Origin: Amia ocellicauda
Taxonomy: Eukaryota; Chordata; Actinopteri; Amiiformes; Amiidae
DNA: 64,000 nt
NCBI RefSeq assembly: GCF_036373705.1
Contig: NC_089858.1
Span: 10,898,001-10,962,000, forward strand
Direction of reading: 5' to 3'
Shown here: one piece after another, positions 1 to 13,800 of the stretch
How the letters are laid out: each line of letters begins with the position of its first letter
Numbering within the stretch: the stretch's first letter is position 1
Program-made: the position numbers and the translations under genes
The notes under the pieces: model-generated
Databases searched by the model: none
Seen by the model: only the letters and a program-made list of their open reading frames with translations
What the model was told of the DNA's origin: nothing

Positions 1-2114
1 TTGGCTTGAAGGCCTGCAGCAGCTGTCCTCATTAGACTGAGAACCCAGGTTTGGCTCGGTGGCGTCTCCAGCTGACACTGCCGTCCCATGTCACAATGAC
101 AGTGTATGTGTTTGTAGGGCTTTTCTCGGTCGAGTCAGATGTAGTTGTTGCGTCTTAACAACATATTTAAGATACGCAGTTATATTATTTAGAAACATAT
201 ATAAAATGGTCTTTTATGTAGTCTTTTTTCTGATAACTGTTTATATACATGTACTGCATAAACCACTGCTGGGCACAATTCTGTCTGTTGTGGCCTGGAA
301 ATCTTACTACAATCCTACCAAGAAGGACAACTTATCCTTAATTATACTTAAACCACTGGTTTGTGCAAAAATAATCTGAAAATAGAAACTGCCACGTAGA
401 TGTATTTTACCTCAGCTACTCCCATGAACCTATGATCTGTTATATGATGGCATTGTGTGGAGCAACATGGCTCCAAGTAAGGAAATAAAATACATTGATA
501 AAGCATCCATAGTTTCTCTTCACAAGAGCAAGTATTCTGTTCGGAGCAATTGAAAGAAAGAGAAAGAGATATAAGAAAAAAATATGCTGAAAAACTTAAG
601 TTTCTCCCTGTCACCTGACCAGAACCCAATGGAAAAGTAGAAGTCTGATTTTCAGATGACCCACCAGTTTGACCTCGGGTGTAGAGATGTGTTTGTGTGT
701 GTAAATACAGTATTTAGTAAGCAATTATTTCGATTAAACAGAATTTGTATGTGCTCATGATGTAAATTTCCGAAAGTGATACTATTTTACGTAGCACTGG
801 CATATGACACAGGAGTTTAGGATAGGGGCAGGTGTTTGAAGCTGAGAGAGGTTTATTAGTTCTGTGACCAATAATGAACACCAGGGAGACGGAAGACTCC
901 TCAAACCTCAAGGACTAATCAATAATACATTCTCTGGCAGCCGCACACTATTATGCAGTGCCAATATGTTACTTGTTGCCCAGGGCTGTCCTCTATCAAA
1001 ACTGGGATATAGATTTTCTTCATATAATTGCAAACTCTAAGTAATATGTGATAACTGCCCCTATATAGGGGGTCATACATAAAACTGATAGAAAATGCTG
1101 CCGGTAAAACATTTATTTCAGTGATTTATTTAATATTACATAATTAAATGTGTAAAACCGTCTAAAATGACTTTGGGTCAGAATTATCGGGAGGTGTGCT
1201 TGTGATGTAAAGTGCATCAGGTTGTTAGCCTTTTGTAAGAATTCTTTTCAGATATTTCCGATTTAGCCTTGTCTCCTACAAGATTTATGTAAACTTGTGC
1301 AATTTATATTTTAAGATAAAAATGTATATATGTGCAGTTAATAATATAACCTTCTCTTTAAGTAGTGCATATTAATCTATAGCATGGGCTATATTTTATA
1401 TCATTCAAAAACTTTTATATATGTTTTATAACGGAAATGTAAATATTGTAGAACAAAATCCTACATGCAGAAGCTGGTTCGACAGGGTCGTAACAATACT
1501 TTACCTGCTATTATTTGACTTTTTACTCAAGTGTTATGTGTAGGCTTCGACTGCACAGTGAGTCAGTGAAACTTGGGGATATCCTCTTGTGGTTTTGTGG
1601 CCTCATCTTGGCCTGATTTATTTTCTTCCCCCTTGACTTAAAACAAAAATGCATTCCTGCACTGTTGCGGGGAGGTTGCCAGGCAACCCCAGTGAGAGAA
1701 GCGCCCACAGTCTGAGGTGAAAGAAGCTCAGGATCTCTGTCCTGATCCTCACAAAGTTGCATTCCTCACTTTAAACCCAGCAATTTTGTTTTTCTGCTGG
1801 AGAAAAGAGAATGTTCCCATTTCTGGTGATGCAAGCTCACCGCGTATTAACTGCAGGGGAGCATGTTGTAGGGTTTTCCAGGACAATTTGCTATTCACGC
1901 AGCTTGGCCATCTTGACCAGCATGTGCATTGTAAATAAATCTAGTATAATTAGTTTTTAAAATATGTGCACTTTAAATAGTACCATAGTTGTGATTGACT
2001 ATCGGGGCATTGGCAGAAATGAGCAGCATCTGAGCCTGCACTGTCAGTACTGCCTGTGGTTACCACTTTGGGCAACTTTTAGGTCAATATGTTTATACAT
2101 TGATATCAACCCTT

Positions 2115-2120
<6 letters not shown>

Positions 2121-2174
<54 letters not shown>
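2121..2174. repeat. (TA)27 microsatellite
   Basis: Uninterrupted TA units over 54 bp. Confidence 0.97.
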
Positions 2175-2177
<3 letters not shown>

Positions 2178-2984
2178 AACACATGTTGGAATTCAGCCGC
2201 TTAATATGATCTGCTTCTGCTGAAAAGATAATTTTTACTTATTTTCTATCCTGTATTAGATAATATGAATTGGAGGGAAATGCGTTGTACTAATGTAGGA
2301 CTACTGCAGCAATTGCACAGGACGATGCTGGCTTTCACAGAAAACATTATGATCTGCACAAAATGAGCTATGCACGGGCTGTCTATAAGATGGTAGTTAT
2401 TGATTATGGCGCCAGCTATGAGGTCCTGGGTTTGACCAAAAGCCTTGCATCTGGCCTCCTAGGGGTTAGCCCTTTGTATAGAAGAAGAGGAGGAGGTTGG
2501 TGGTGGTGCTGTGTGTATATGTGTGTGTGTTGGGGGGGGTTCAAATCCCCTTATGTCTTTGTGTCTCTTTGGTCCCACAATATCTGTAAACCAAGCGGGA
2601 CCCCCCACTAGGCATGGGATCCTAGACCTCAATTTGGTTGTCCAGGGGAAATAATTTCTAAATAAATGTTGGAAATAACCTCGGTCTCTCGGCTCAGGCC
2701 CCTTGCCTCACCCCGTTGCCCTGTTCAGTTAACCTTTGACCCTGCTGTGAAAAGTTATTGGAACTCTGTCTGAACTTTCACAGCCTTCTGGGCTCGGCGA
2801 GGCTGGGAAAGTGCCCTGCTGCCGAGAAGAGGCACTTGGGCGGTGGAGAGAGTTTAATCACAGGAGGGGGGGGTTGGACAGAGGGGTCTGCCTTGAATGG
2901 AGATCCTTTTGAGTCAAGCCCCCTGTCCACAAGCATGTCACTGAGGCCATTGTCACACACACTGTGGGCTGGAGAGGGCCTCAT

Positions 2985-3180
2985 AACTCCTCTCCCTCTC
3001 TCTCGGCCCTTCTCACCCTCCTGTGTGCTCATTCTCTCACTTTCTCCCTCTTTTTCTCTGTGCATCCTCTCAGCCCTATATTCCTTTACACCCCCTTCAT
3101 TCACATTTCACTCTCTTCCTCTTTCCTTCCTTCCGTCCCTCTCTAGACCCTTAAATGTCCTTTTCACAGTTTGTTTCTTC
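2985..3180 (+). repeat. Pyrimidine-rich (CT) tract
   Basis: Nearly 200 bp dominated by C and T (CTCTCCCTCTCTCTCGGCCC and similar), giving spurious open frames on both strands. Confidence 0.75.
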
Positions 3181-3548
3181 ATATGACTCTTCACATTGAA
3201 CTGGGTGTTATTTATAGCTTTTACATTTGTCTATACTCCTAGGTATTCAAATTCGAAAATTCACTAGCCACTAAGACGCTTTACCAGCCAAACTATTTTG
3301 TACAACTACAACATCTGCATCACAGCAGGTTGTTTTACATATTCAATAATCAAACGAAAATGTTTAAACAATGACAGTTATATAACTTTTCAAATATCTG
3401 CTTTAGAGATTTGTTAACATTTTGCAGAACCAAAAAAGCAGAACTGTTCAGTGCTCTAAAAACTCCAGCAAATGTAATTAATTTCTGATTGCACACTGAT
3501 TCTGACGAGGTGAAGTCTGATAGTGTCTATGTGCAAAGCAGAGACCGG

Positions 3549-3568
3549 CACACACACACACACACACT
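3549..3568. repeat. Short (CA)n microsatellite
   Basis: About ten CA units. Confidence 0.9.
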
Positions 3569-3691
3569 GACAACAAGCAGGAGTGTACAGGTAAAACAAG
3601 TAGGTATACTATACTGGCCAAAGATAAAGGTGTGACACTATTGCCCCCCACTACACCCTTTTCCCCAACAACATTTTTAATCCTGTGTGGG

Positions 3692-3945
3692 GTCGTGATT
3701 GACTCTTTTAGTCACATGTGACATTTTGTGGGTCCTGTATGATACTTATAAGTCCCATATAGCATTGTTTATTGCTATATGACATTTGTTGGTGGCATAT
3801 GACCCCTTATGAATGACTTTTGTTGGCTGTGAATTACATTTTTTGGTTGTGTATGACACTCTGTAGTCCTCCATGGCACTTTTTGCTCCTGCAAAATTGT
3901 GTATGATGCTATTTGGTCATGTCAGATACTTTTAGTTCTTCTAGG
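3692..3945 (+). repeat. Degenerate 20-bp tandem repeat
   Basis: Successive 20-base units share the pattern GTCCTGTATGACACTTTTTG (for example starting at 3732, 3752, 3772 and 3792, then again from about 3826). About a dozen diverged units with one short and one long spacer. Confidence 0.7.
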
Positions 3946-4374
3946 CATTTCTTACTTGTTCTTTACCACACTTTGTCTGTCTTTTCTTTATTGGGCTTGT
4001 ATATGCATATTAAAGGAGTTATGATGTAAAATGGCCTCCTCAGTCTTGAGGAATGTATATACATATACATACATTATCTGTCTACCATATAAATTAATCC
4101 TTCGAATCTCAGGTTTTTAAATAGAATGGACACTTGCTACAAAGGGAAATGGTTAAGCCACAATAAAATATAAGAAATATAATGACCACCAAATATGTCT
4201 TGAGTAAGAGAGCAGATTTAATACAAAAAAATAGTTTCCCTTTTGAAATGTTACATTGTGTTGTTATGAACACGTTTATTTTTCAGTATATATTGTAATA
4301 TGCATTACAAACAGCAATAGTATTACAATGGTCAAATCAAATTAATTGTACTTCTCAGGATTGTTGTTGTTTTA

Positions 4375-4392
4375 TATTATTATTATTATTAT

Positions 4393-4432
<40 letters not shown>

Positions 4433-4449
4433 GGTGGTGGTAGTAGTAT
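4375..4449. repeat. Compound trinucleotide repeat (ATT)n(AGT)n(GGT)n
   Basis: A run of ATT triplets turns into TAG/GTA triplets and then GGT-rich triplets. Confidence 0.95.
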
Positions 4450-5709
4450 GGTTGTTGTTTTTCCTATAATATATTTCCTATGGAGGGAAGCAGTTTGCAT
4501 GAACACCAGGTGTCACTGTTGAGAACTATGTGCTGTTTTTGCAGTTTTTTGTTTTGGTCATTTTTAATCAATATACATTGCAATGGTGCCCATAACATCT
4601 TAACCTTCTAAGAATTAACACGCAATGGTACCCTCTGGTGGAGATAAGCTGAAAGTGACTAATCAATTTGTCTTTTGATGTATTTTAACCAATGTATAAT
4701 TTAGATACACGATTTAATTAAACTTGAATTACATTAATGAAATTGCAATATTCATGAATACAATATATATGTATGACTGTATTATTTCATTTGTCTACCG
4801 CCTCATCCAAGGTATCTTAGCAGTTTTCTATTTTGCTTTACGAAACCTCTTGAAGGTTTACCTTTCAACATTTATGAGCTGCATTCAGTATTTACTGTGA
4901 GCTTTTTAATTACCTCTGATCTATTTTTGTTCTGCATATATCCAACTATAATTTATTAATGCTAGTCAGGATAAATATCTGACACGGGTATAAAGGTAGA
5001 CTATTTATTAAATAAACTATTTAGTATTTCGTTTTCCTGGTGTCTCCTACTAGAATATTTATTTTCATTATTATTTGCACGGATGATTAGTCTTTTAATT
5101 GGTAGACACCGGATTTAGACAACGACTTCATATTTAAGTTTATTTGTATTCATTTATATTTATGTTAAATATAATAGTGAATGATTATGTTGAAAGCACA
5201 TTGATTTTGTATGAAAACGGCAGGTGGCGATGTCCCCAAACACTACAAGTTTGTAATTCAAATGTATACATAAATCACTCTTTAATGTATACATTACATT
5301 TTAATGCATACCAATGCCGAATATATAAGTAAACTGCATTATTGGTATGTGCTAGAATTTAGTTTATGGGTTGCTAAATAAATACATAAGGATTATTTTG
5401 CCACATCTGAATCCAATTAAAAAGTGTTTGTATATGAGAACAACAGACCTTTAAAAACAAGAAAAAACGTATAAAATCACACTTTGAATGCTCTGTTTAT
5501 ATCGCCTACATTGTAAACTACATCAAATGTTTATGCAAACCTTAACCTAAAGTGTCAGGGTGAGTTCTGGCTCATCATTAATACAATATTCGCTCTTATT
5601 CGTCCTAACCTCGCATAGTGTTTTCGTTTTTCCATACATTTGGATGATTTGGGTGCCTTTCTTCTGGAGAATAAGGCTATATTGTCAGCCAAAGTTTTTT
5701 TATTTTTAT

Positions 5710-5733
5710 TATATATATATATATATATATATA
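5710..5733. repeat. (TA)n microsatellite
   Basis: About 12 TA units. Confidence 0.9.
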
Positions 5734-6029
5734 ATTCCCAAAATGTGTACAACGTTTGGCACTAGATTAAGCAATTTGTATTAGGTTAAAACAAAGGAAG
5801 GCCCCCCCCCTCAAAAACGTATATATAAACATAACCCTAATAATTGCGTTTGCTTTAACGGGTCTTAACCAGAATAAGTTTTGACTTGCAGTTTAGTCTA
5901 GTTTGCAGTGTCAATCAGAAACAGATTTCATTTTTGACGCAGCGAGAATGATGCCTATCCTTTCGGGTTTGCAAAAAACCACAAAGAGGGACAAGAATAT
6001 AGAAAACAAATGCCATTTCTAACAAGCAG

Positions 6030-6225
6030 TACACATAATGCCAGCCTGCCGGAGGTGCGGGGGGCAGCCCTTGTAATTTAAAACCAGGCGGCGGCGCAGA
6101 GGCCACCACGGCCTTGTTACGACAGGGCAGCGAGAGTTTGGGGGGGAACTGCTTCTCTCTTTTTGGCGAGCAGTGCTGACGCGGACGCGGCGGCGCAGGA
6201 GGCTGTCTGGCTGCACGGAGCGGCC
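6030..6225 (+). promoter_or_regulatory. GC-rich, CpG-dense promoter/5' UTR of cercam
   Basis: Base composition changes abruptly from AT-rich flank to GC-rich, CpG-dense sequence just before the cercam start and stays so through exon 1 (to about 6460). No TATA box is visible. This fits a CpG-island promoter. The frame of the start codon stays open upstream to about 6163 without another ATG, so 6226 is the only sensible initiator. Confidence 0.6.
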
Positions 6226-7760
6226 ATGGACGGGCGCGGATGGCGGCGGCTGCTGCTGCTGCTGGCGGCGCTGGTCGGCGCGGCGCGAGGCTACTTTTCG
6301 GAGGAGAAGCCGCGCGAGGAGTCCGGCACGCGGCCGCCCGCCGTGGTGCTCGCGGTCATCGCGCGCAACGCCGCGCACTCGCTGCCGCACTACCTGGGCG
6401 CCGTGGAGCGGCTGGACTACCCCAAACAGCGCATCTCCGTGTGGTAGGTGGGCTCGCCGTGCTCTCTGCCTTATGCACCGGCTCCGAGTTCAATGGCATT
6501 TAGCTTCCAGCTGGCCTTTTCTTTCTCCCTTTCTTTGGCCACTTATCCTCCCCTCCCCCTCGACCCGTCTACCCCTCCCCCTGCTGCAGTTTGTTTTGGG
6601 TTAAAATCCTGAAACACCGTCTGATTTAGGGTATTTCTCCTTAATACCACTGTTCTGTTGCCCCAGTGGAAAGTATAAAGGTATAGAAATAATAATGTGT
6701 GTGCCATGTTGGTTAAAAAGAGCAGAAACATCCCCATCTGTGAATGCTGGCCAACTTCCAAAGTAACGTGTTAGTGATTAGACAGGATAAAGCAATGCAT
6801 TACAAGTAACAAATGTCAAAAGTGTATCTTGAGAGTGTATTTGCATCCAGTAGCTATCCCTATGCGCAGGCGTATACATTATTTTAGAAACGGGCAGTTT
6901 ATAATAATAATAATAATAATAATAAACAAAGGATCTGCTGTTGTCCACAAAGAAAGGCACACACATCTGTATAGTCTACATGCTAGTAATGATGGTGTTT
7001 GTAACTCTTATTCAATATGTCCACAAGCTCTGCTGCTGCACTGACAAAACGTAGGGGAGACAGAAGAGAAAATATCATGTCTGCTGCTCTAGTTAGGTAT
7101 TTGTGATCTGGAGCCTGTGTTTAGATTTAACAAGCATTACACAGAAGGGGACTCATTACTGCAAGTTTTAGTATCGTTTGTGTGCAGAAAACACAGCAGT
7201 GCCCGTAGAAACGCCCGGCTGTGTTCAGTGGTGCAGGAGCTACTGTTTCCACTAATTAACTTCATTCTATTTTTGGAGCTCGTCTGTGCAGCTGATCGAA
7301 CCGACATAAACGTTTACTGCCGTTTTTAGGAAGAAAACGGAGCCTTTTAATTAAACGTGGCCGTTGAAAGCTCTGGCTCTGTAAAATGGTATTGATTCAG
7401 ATCTAGTTAATTAAAAAAAAGAGAAAAAAAATGGTGCCACCTGGTGATAGTTGCCATTACTATCAGATGTATGTCAAAGCAATTGGGGCTTCCTTCCACT
7501 TCTTTGCATTTCCAAGCCCCACCACATCAGGAAAGAAACATTCCTGGGAAGGCTAGGCTGGTGTTGAAGTATTTAGTCCCCCCTGGTCACTTTCTAATAT
7601 CCCTTAGGACATGCAAGGATAATCACTTCTTTGCATAGACTACAAATTCCAAATAAATAGTTTTTGTGTCGCAGAATTCAGAATTGGGTGGAACCACACT
7701 GATATTCGCTAGGTACAAGGAGCTAGGTATGTGCTGTGTTGGGTTGGGTTTTAAACAGAG

Positions 7761-7800
<40 letters not shown>

Positions 7801-10800
7801 TGTATCTTCACTTGAATATTCAAGTTCTTGGAGGGAGGGATTTTGAAAATGAGCTAGGGAGGATCTCTCAGACACGTTCACAGACGGTGTGTCATAGTTT
7901 ATCATCACTCCACTGAGCAAGCTGCCGGGACATTAGTAGTATAGCAGCTTTCATTTTCAACACAATCCTGTGTCAGCTTTTACCTCTGACGTTTACCGAC
8001 ACATTACTCTGGCGGGGTCACATGTACTTTACGATATAGACATGCATGGGTGGTGTGATATGGCCTTTCTTCCTGTCCTAAGTTTCTTTTTAAAGCACTC
8101 CTTTCTTTGTGGCTCATTAGGGAGGGCCGTGTATGATGCTATGCCAGAGTTGGCAACATATCTTACAAGGCTCAATTAGCATTGCCTGAAAATAAAAATG
8201 TTTAACAACAAGGCCTTGACCTCCTGCTCTTTCTGTCAGGGACATGTAAGTAAGCACTAATGACTAAAGAGGCTTTTAATATGCTAGATCATGACTGCAG
8301 GGGGTGGTCGGTGGGCATTAAGATGTGTTTAAGACTCATGTGTTTATTAAACTTAAAATGTAGGAGTATTGTTCAGAAATTCTAATGCACATAGCAAATT
8401 ATTTAATTCAAACCTTATTTAACTATCAAAACAATGCCATTTATTTCTTTTGTACTCTACAGTTTATTAACTTAATTATATGTTGGTAATGGAGTGATTA
8501 TAGCTTTGTAAATTAATCTGCTAGGCTAATGATGGCAAAATATCAGTAAGGGATTATTTTCAGAATTAGAATTTGTATTAGAATAGAAGACAAGTATATG
8601 GAGGACAAAAAAATGATATTTCTATTTTGTTCATGTACTCCTGTAGGGTGGCGACAGATCACAACCTTGACAACACCACTGCAATCCTTCGAGAATGGCT
8701 GACTGTTATGCAGAAGTATTATCACAAAGTGGAGTGGAGACCTATGGAGATGCCCACGTGAGTCTGTTCATCCCATTTTAATTTTCAAAACGGTCCTTTG
8801 CATTTGCTAAGTTCAAGCATTAGTGTGCCTTACTGTAAGCCTACATTGACCTATGTTTATCCAAGACATTGGATATTGAAGGGTGGGGAGAATAGGTTGA
8901 AGTGTACACTATTCTATCTAAGCAGTTAATGGATGATTTTTGCAGAAATCCTGATTTGTGTAGTAGTGGGGTAGCATAGTTTTCTCAAAAAATACATTGT
9001 GAATGGAGTAATATGTGCAGTAGAGCAGGCATTAAATGCTTCCTCTCAATCTAGGTGGGGAGTCTATGTTCACCAAGTGGTAATTTCTCATCTTATATAA
9101 GAGAATGATAGCTTGGAGACACAGATCTCCACCCACTTAGTTTATTACCTTTTTATTAAGTACTCTTCCTGGTGTCCTTATCCAAGATGAGAGCTTCAGG
9201 GCGCCAGAAGCGCACACGGGCTAAGAAGGTGAAAAAAAAAAAGAAAGCATTCCTCTGTATCTTCCTGAAATGTAATGGAGAATAGAATTCAGAGTTCAGA
9301 CACATGCATGAAAGACACCTGCAAGTCTCTGCTCGTCCAGGTTTGAGTTCAGTCTTCTGTGGAATAAATTGTTAGAGGCACTATTTCAGCAAATTTGTTT
9401 TGTGAAATATGTTGCTGATATATGTCCAAAAAACACGAGATATTGAATTAAAGCTGTATTGCAGACCTGTGAGCTTTTTTATCCAAAGACAGCAAATAGT
9501 GTTGTATATCTTGTGTACTAGGATGTGTGTCTGTGTCCCCCAGGTCATATCCTGGGGAACTGGGACCCAAGCACTGGCCGAATGGGAGATTCGAGTACGT
9601 CATGAAACTGAAACAGGCTGCGCTCAACTTCGCCAAGAGACAGTGGGCTGACTACATCCTGGTAGGGTCTCCAGCAGTCACACAGACAGAATCGATTCAA
9701 TTCCAATTATCATTTAGTATGGCATCCTTCACAGCAGATTGCCACAGTGCAAAAACAAATACATGCAAACAAAAATAGATTATTAGTTATAATACTAATG
9801 ATCGCATTAAAACTGGTAATAAAAATACAAATGGCACAGTTATACACCAAAAAAACACCCAGTCAGGACCTGTTGCTATAGTTGAATGATCCTAGAATCT
9901 GAACTTATATGCACTTGGAGGAAAATTGTCATTCACATCGTTTTAACATTTATTTATTTCTAAAAACAAAATAAAAGAAACATTGAGAATTTCAATGGAG
10001 AGCTAGAAGTTAAGGCAAATTAGTTATACATGTAATGTGTCTGTCCAATGAAAGGAAACATTTTAATCTTACACTGCTGTTGGTTTCATTTTCCTCCTGT
10101 CTTCCGTTTGTCCTTCAGTATGCTGACACAGATAACATCCTGACCAACCCCAAGACTCTCAGACTTCTTATTGCTGAGGACAAGTCTGTCGTTGCTCCCA
10201 TGTTGGACTCCCAGAGTGCTTATTCTAACTTCTGGTGTGGCATCACCCCACAGGTAAACAAAGCCTCAGAATATCATGTCTGCTTACAACTGCCTGTCCA
10301 TACCACATGCATAAGCCCTCTCTTTCTTTGTGCTTGTGCTCTGTGTTCAGGGGTACTATCGACGTACAGCGGAGTACTTCCCCACTAAACATCGCCATCG
10401 CCGCGGCTGCTTCCCTGTTCCCATGGTGCATTCCACCTTCCTCTTGGATCTGCGCAGGGAAGGTGTCAAGAAGTTGGCCTTCCACCCCCCCCATCCTGAC
10501 TACTCCTGGCCCTTTGACGACATTATCGTCTTTGCGTTCTCCTGCCGCGTCTCAGGTACCGCCCGCCGCCTCTCTCTGCAGCCTGTCACTGTGAGAGAGT
10601 GCCACACACCTGTTTTTCTGACTTGATCCACTGTTCTGAAACAGAAGTGCAGATGTACCTCTGTAACAAGGTGCGCTACGGATACCTGAACGTCCCTGCA
10701 AAGCCACACCAAACAAATGACGACGACCGAATCAACTTCATCCACCTTCAGCTGGAGTCTATGAGTGAGTGACTGTACTTGAGTGTGTATGTCTTCAATC

Positions 10801-13800
10801 TGGGGAGAATAACAAACACAATATATATACACAGGTTTTTTTTTTAATCCTCTCTAATTGTAAAATCCATGGATTGTTCTTTTGCAGTTGATGGGCCACC
10901 TATGTACCCCTCACAACATGTATTCCTGCCCCCCAAAACTATGGACAGGATGGGTTTCGATGAGGTAGGGAACACTGCCCAAACTGAACAATGGGCACTT
11001 TTGTTTTCTTTCAAGTGTGAAGGATGTGAAGGATTAAAATAAATATTATAAAAATACTGAAGTAGAGTAAAGTGTCCTGGTATGATGTGAGTGTATATGT
11101 CGCTGATGATGGTGGGATGCCCTCTTTCTCCTTCAGGTGTATCTGATCAATCTGCGCCGCAGGCCAGACCGCAGAGAGAGGATGCTGTGGTCCCTGTACG
11201 AACAGGAAATCGACACCAAAGTGGTGGACGCTGTGGACGGAAGGTATTTAACCCTTTCCATCACCACTGCCTTTTATTGTATGTTTCCATCTGCGCTCTC
11301 TATCCAACACTCCCTTCCTTCACACCTCCTTTTAATGCCTTCATCTCTTAAGATCTAAGAGCTTTACTTGTCCGTGACCCTTATCACATTCTGTGGAAGC
11401 CCCTGTGTTAATCTTTACAGTCTGTGTTTGAAGGAGTGTAGAATGTGAAACCAACAGAAAACAGTTGATTCTTTCTCTAAATTCACAACAACAAGAACAA
11501 CTTTGACCGATGTAGTGCCTTTCATGCCAATGTCATCCTATGGCACCATAACTTTTGCTTTTTTTCATCTTTACATTTTACTTTTAACAGTCCGCTTTCT
11601 TTGTTGCCCTGGCAGTGCCCTCAACAGCAGTGACATCAAGATCCTGGGCGTAGACCTCCTGCCTGGCTACTATGACCCTTTCTCTGGACGCACCCTCACC
11701 AAGGGTGAAGTGGGCTGCTTCCTCAGCCACTACTACATCTGGAAAGAGGTGAGAGATGGCTGTTACTCTGAAGAAGAACATTTCAGTAAAGCATTGCCAT
11801 TTTACCTTCTCCAGTGAAGACAGGAGGGTAAAACCAGCTGGTGTCCTGCACACTTCCTGCAGACTTGCTAAGGCTGACCGGGACTCTTTCTCCTCTCAGA
11901 TTGTGGACCAGCAACTGGACAAGGCAGTTGTGTTTGAGGATGATGTTCGTTTCCAAGGCAACTTCAAACGGAGGCTCATGCGTATGATGGAGGAGATTGA
12001 GAAGGTGGAGCTGGACTGGGACCTCATGTGAGTCTGACGGGCTTGACAAGCACTAAAAATACTCTACTTGGAAAAACTGGCAGTGTGTTCTGCCCTTATT
12101 TGTAATTAAGCTCACAAGGAGGATTAGGGTCTCTGGAACAAGCATTTAACTTATGTAATAAAAAATAATGTATTATGCTGTAACTTTAATATTTAAATAA
12201 GACACTGTTAACTGTGATAGTAAGGTTTTTGAATATGGAGTAGCCCCATTTTCTCATGAATTAGCCTCTAAGGTCTGTACAAGCTTTTCCTGGGTGGGTG
12301 GTATTTCTGAAATCAAGACAAACGTCCTCATGTTCCTGAAACGAATTGACCTTTATTCATCCCCCTTTCCTCTCTGGCTGACAGATACCTGGGCCGCAAG
12401 CAGGTGAACCCGTCTGACGAGAAGCCCGTGGAGAACGTGAGGAACCTGGTGATCGCGGACTTCTCCTACTGGACTCTGTCCTACGTCATCTCGCTGCAGG
12501 GCGCCCAGAAGCTGCTCAACGCGGAGCCCCTCTCCAAGATGCTGCCCGTGGATGAGTTCCTGCCCATCATGTACGACAAACACCCCAAGTGAGTCTACAT
12601 CTCCTACACTACTGCTGCTCTGGAATGGATGGTTCATTCCCAGGCTTTTTGGTAATAGCATATTGTAAAGAGAAATACAGAGACATGTATTACTAAAAAA
12701 CAACAACAAAACAGTGGAATCATCTATTTAGTTAAGTACTTCTGTGCCTGTGGTCTAAGAATAATAATAATATAATCTCACTATGTTTGGTGTAATTTAG
12801 CTACATTTACACTAGATAAAACTAATGTTGTGTTTTTATCTGGGCTAGTGTTCCCCCGTAAAAAACCTACACTTCTATGAAGGTTAGGCTTGAGATGCTA
12901 ATGAGTTAACTAAGACAAATAAAGCTCTGGAAAAAATTAAGAGACCAGTTAACATTGATTTCTGAACTTGGAGTGGTCTATTAATTTTTTCCAGAGCTGT
13001 ATGTCATGTAGTTTAGTTCTCTTCACATAGTCAGATTTGATGTATACAGGGTTGTGGTCTGGTTTTGTGAAAAAGGATAGAACAGATTCTTGTAATTTTG
13101 CCAGAACTGTCTCGTCAGCCTGCTTGTGAGAAAGTAGGTCACCATAACTCATATTGTAGTTTGTGGGATAAAGTCTTCTGTCAACTTAAATTTCAAAAGG
13201 ACTTGTTACAGGGAGGGTCTGCTTATTCTTTGTTAGTTACCCTTGAACCTCCTTGTGCTCCTCCCTCTGGGTTCAATGTTAAATGGAAATTGAAAATGGC
13301 TCATGTTTAATTGGTTTTGCAATTTAAGCTAAAGCAACGCAAGACCAAAAGCAAATAATGTGAGGGTCTACATGATTATACTTGTTTTCTGTCTTTCTCC
13401 TAATTTCAGTTTCCTGATCTCACATCTGTTTAAAGCCCTGAAATGAAAGCAACAGCAGAGAGGAATTAATTTAAACAATAAAAAAGACCAGCTGCTCAGG
13501 GGGGACCTGCACTTAAACTTAAACCTTTGGAAGCTGAACATAGCCTAGAGTAAGAGATTTCAGTACATCTCTGCCAGTTCTTCTTGCAATGAGAAATCCT
13601 CCCTGACTGGTGCTCTGAGATGCAGTGGGGGAGTTATGTATTAACACCAGTTCTCCACATTCCGGGAGCTGGGTTTGTAGATTGTTCAAGCCGGTTGTGA
13701 CGGCCTGGGGATTGGAGATCTGCCCAACAAATGAAGCAGCTCTTTATTCCCTTGAATGTGGAGCTGAAACTAGTGTGCTAGTGTGTGACACGTTTTAGTT

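Larger units (their letters stand above)
1..6029. other. Region left of cercam without a supported gene
   Basis: AT-rich sequence with short chance frames only. It contains microsatellites (2121, 3549, 4375, 5710), a pyrimidine-rich tract and a degenerate minisatellite, listed separately. Confidence 0.5.

Noticed and set aside
2529-2558. tRNA-like T-arm (GGGGTTCAAATCCCC)
   Set aside because: No A box, acceptor stem or anticodon arm upstream; the neighbouring sequence is GT-rich low complexity.
2778-3186. Overlapping open frames of 108 and 142 codons on both strands
   Set aside because: They arise from the pyrimidine-rich tract, which lacks stops; composition is simple and no domain is seen.
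6173-6604. Arg/Trp-rich 143-codon frame overlapping cercam exon 1
   Set aside because: It is an alternate frame of a GC-rich exon running into the intron, with biased composition and no similarity.
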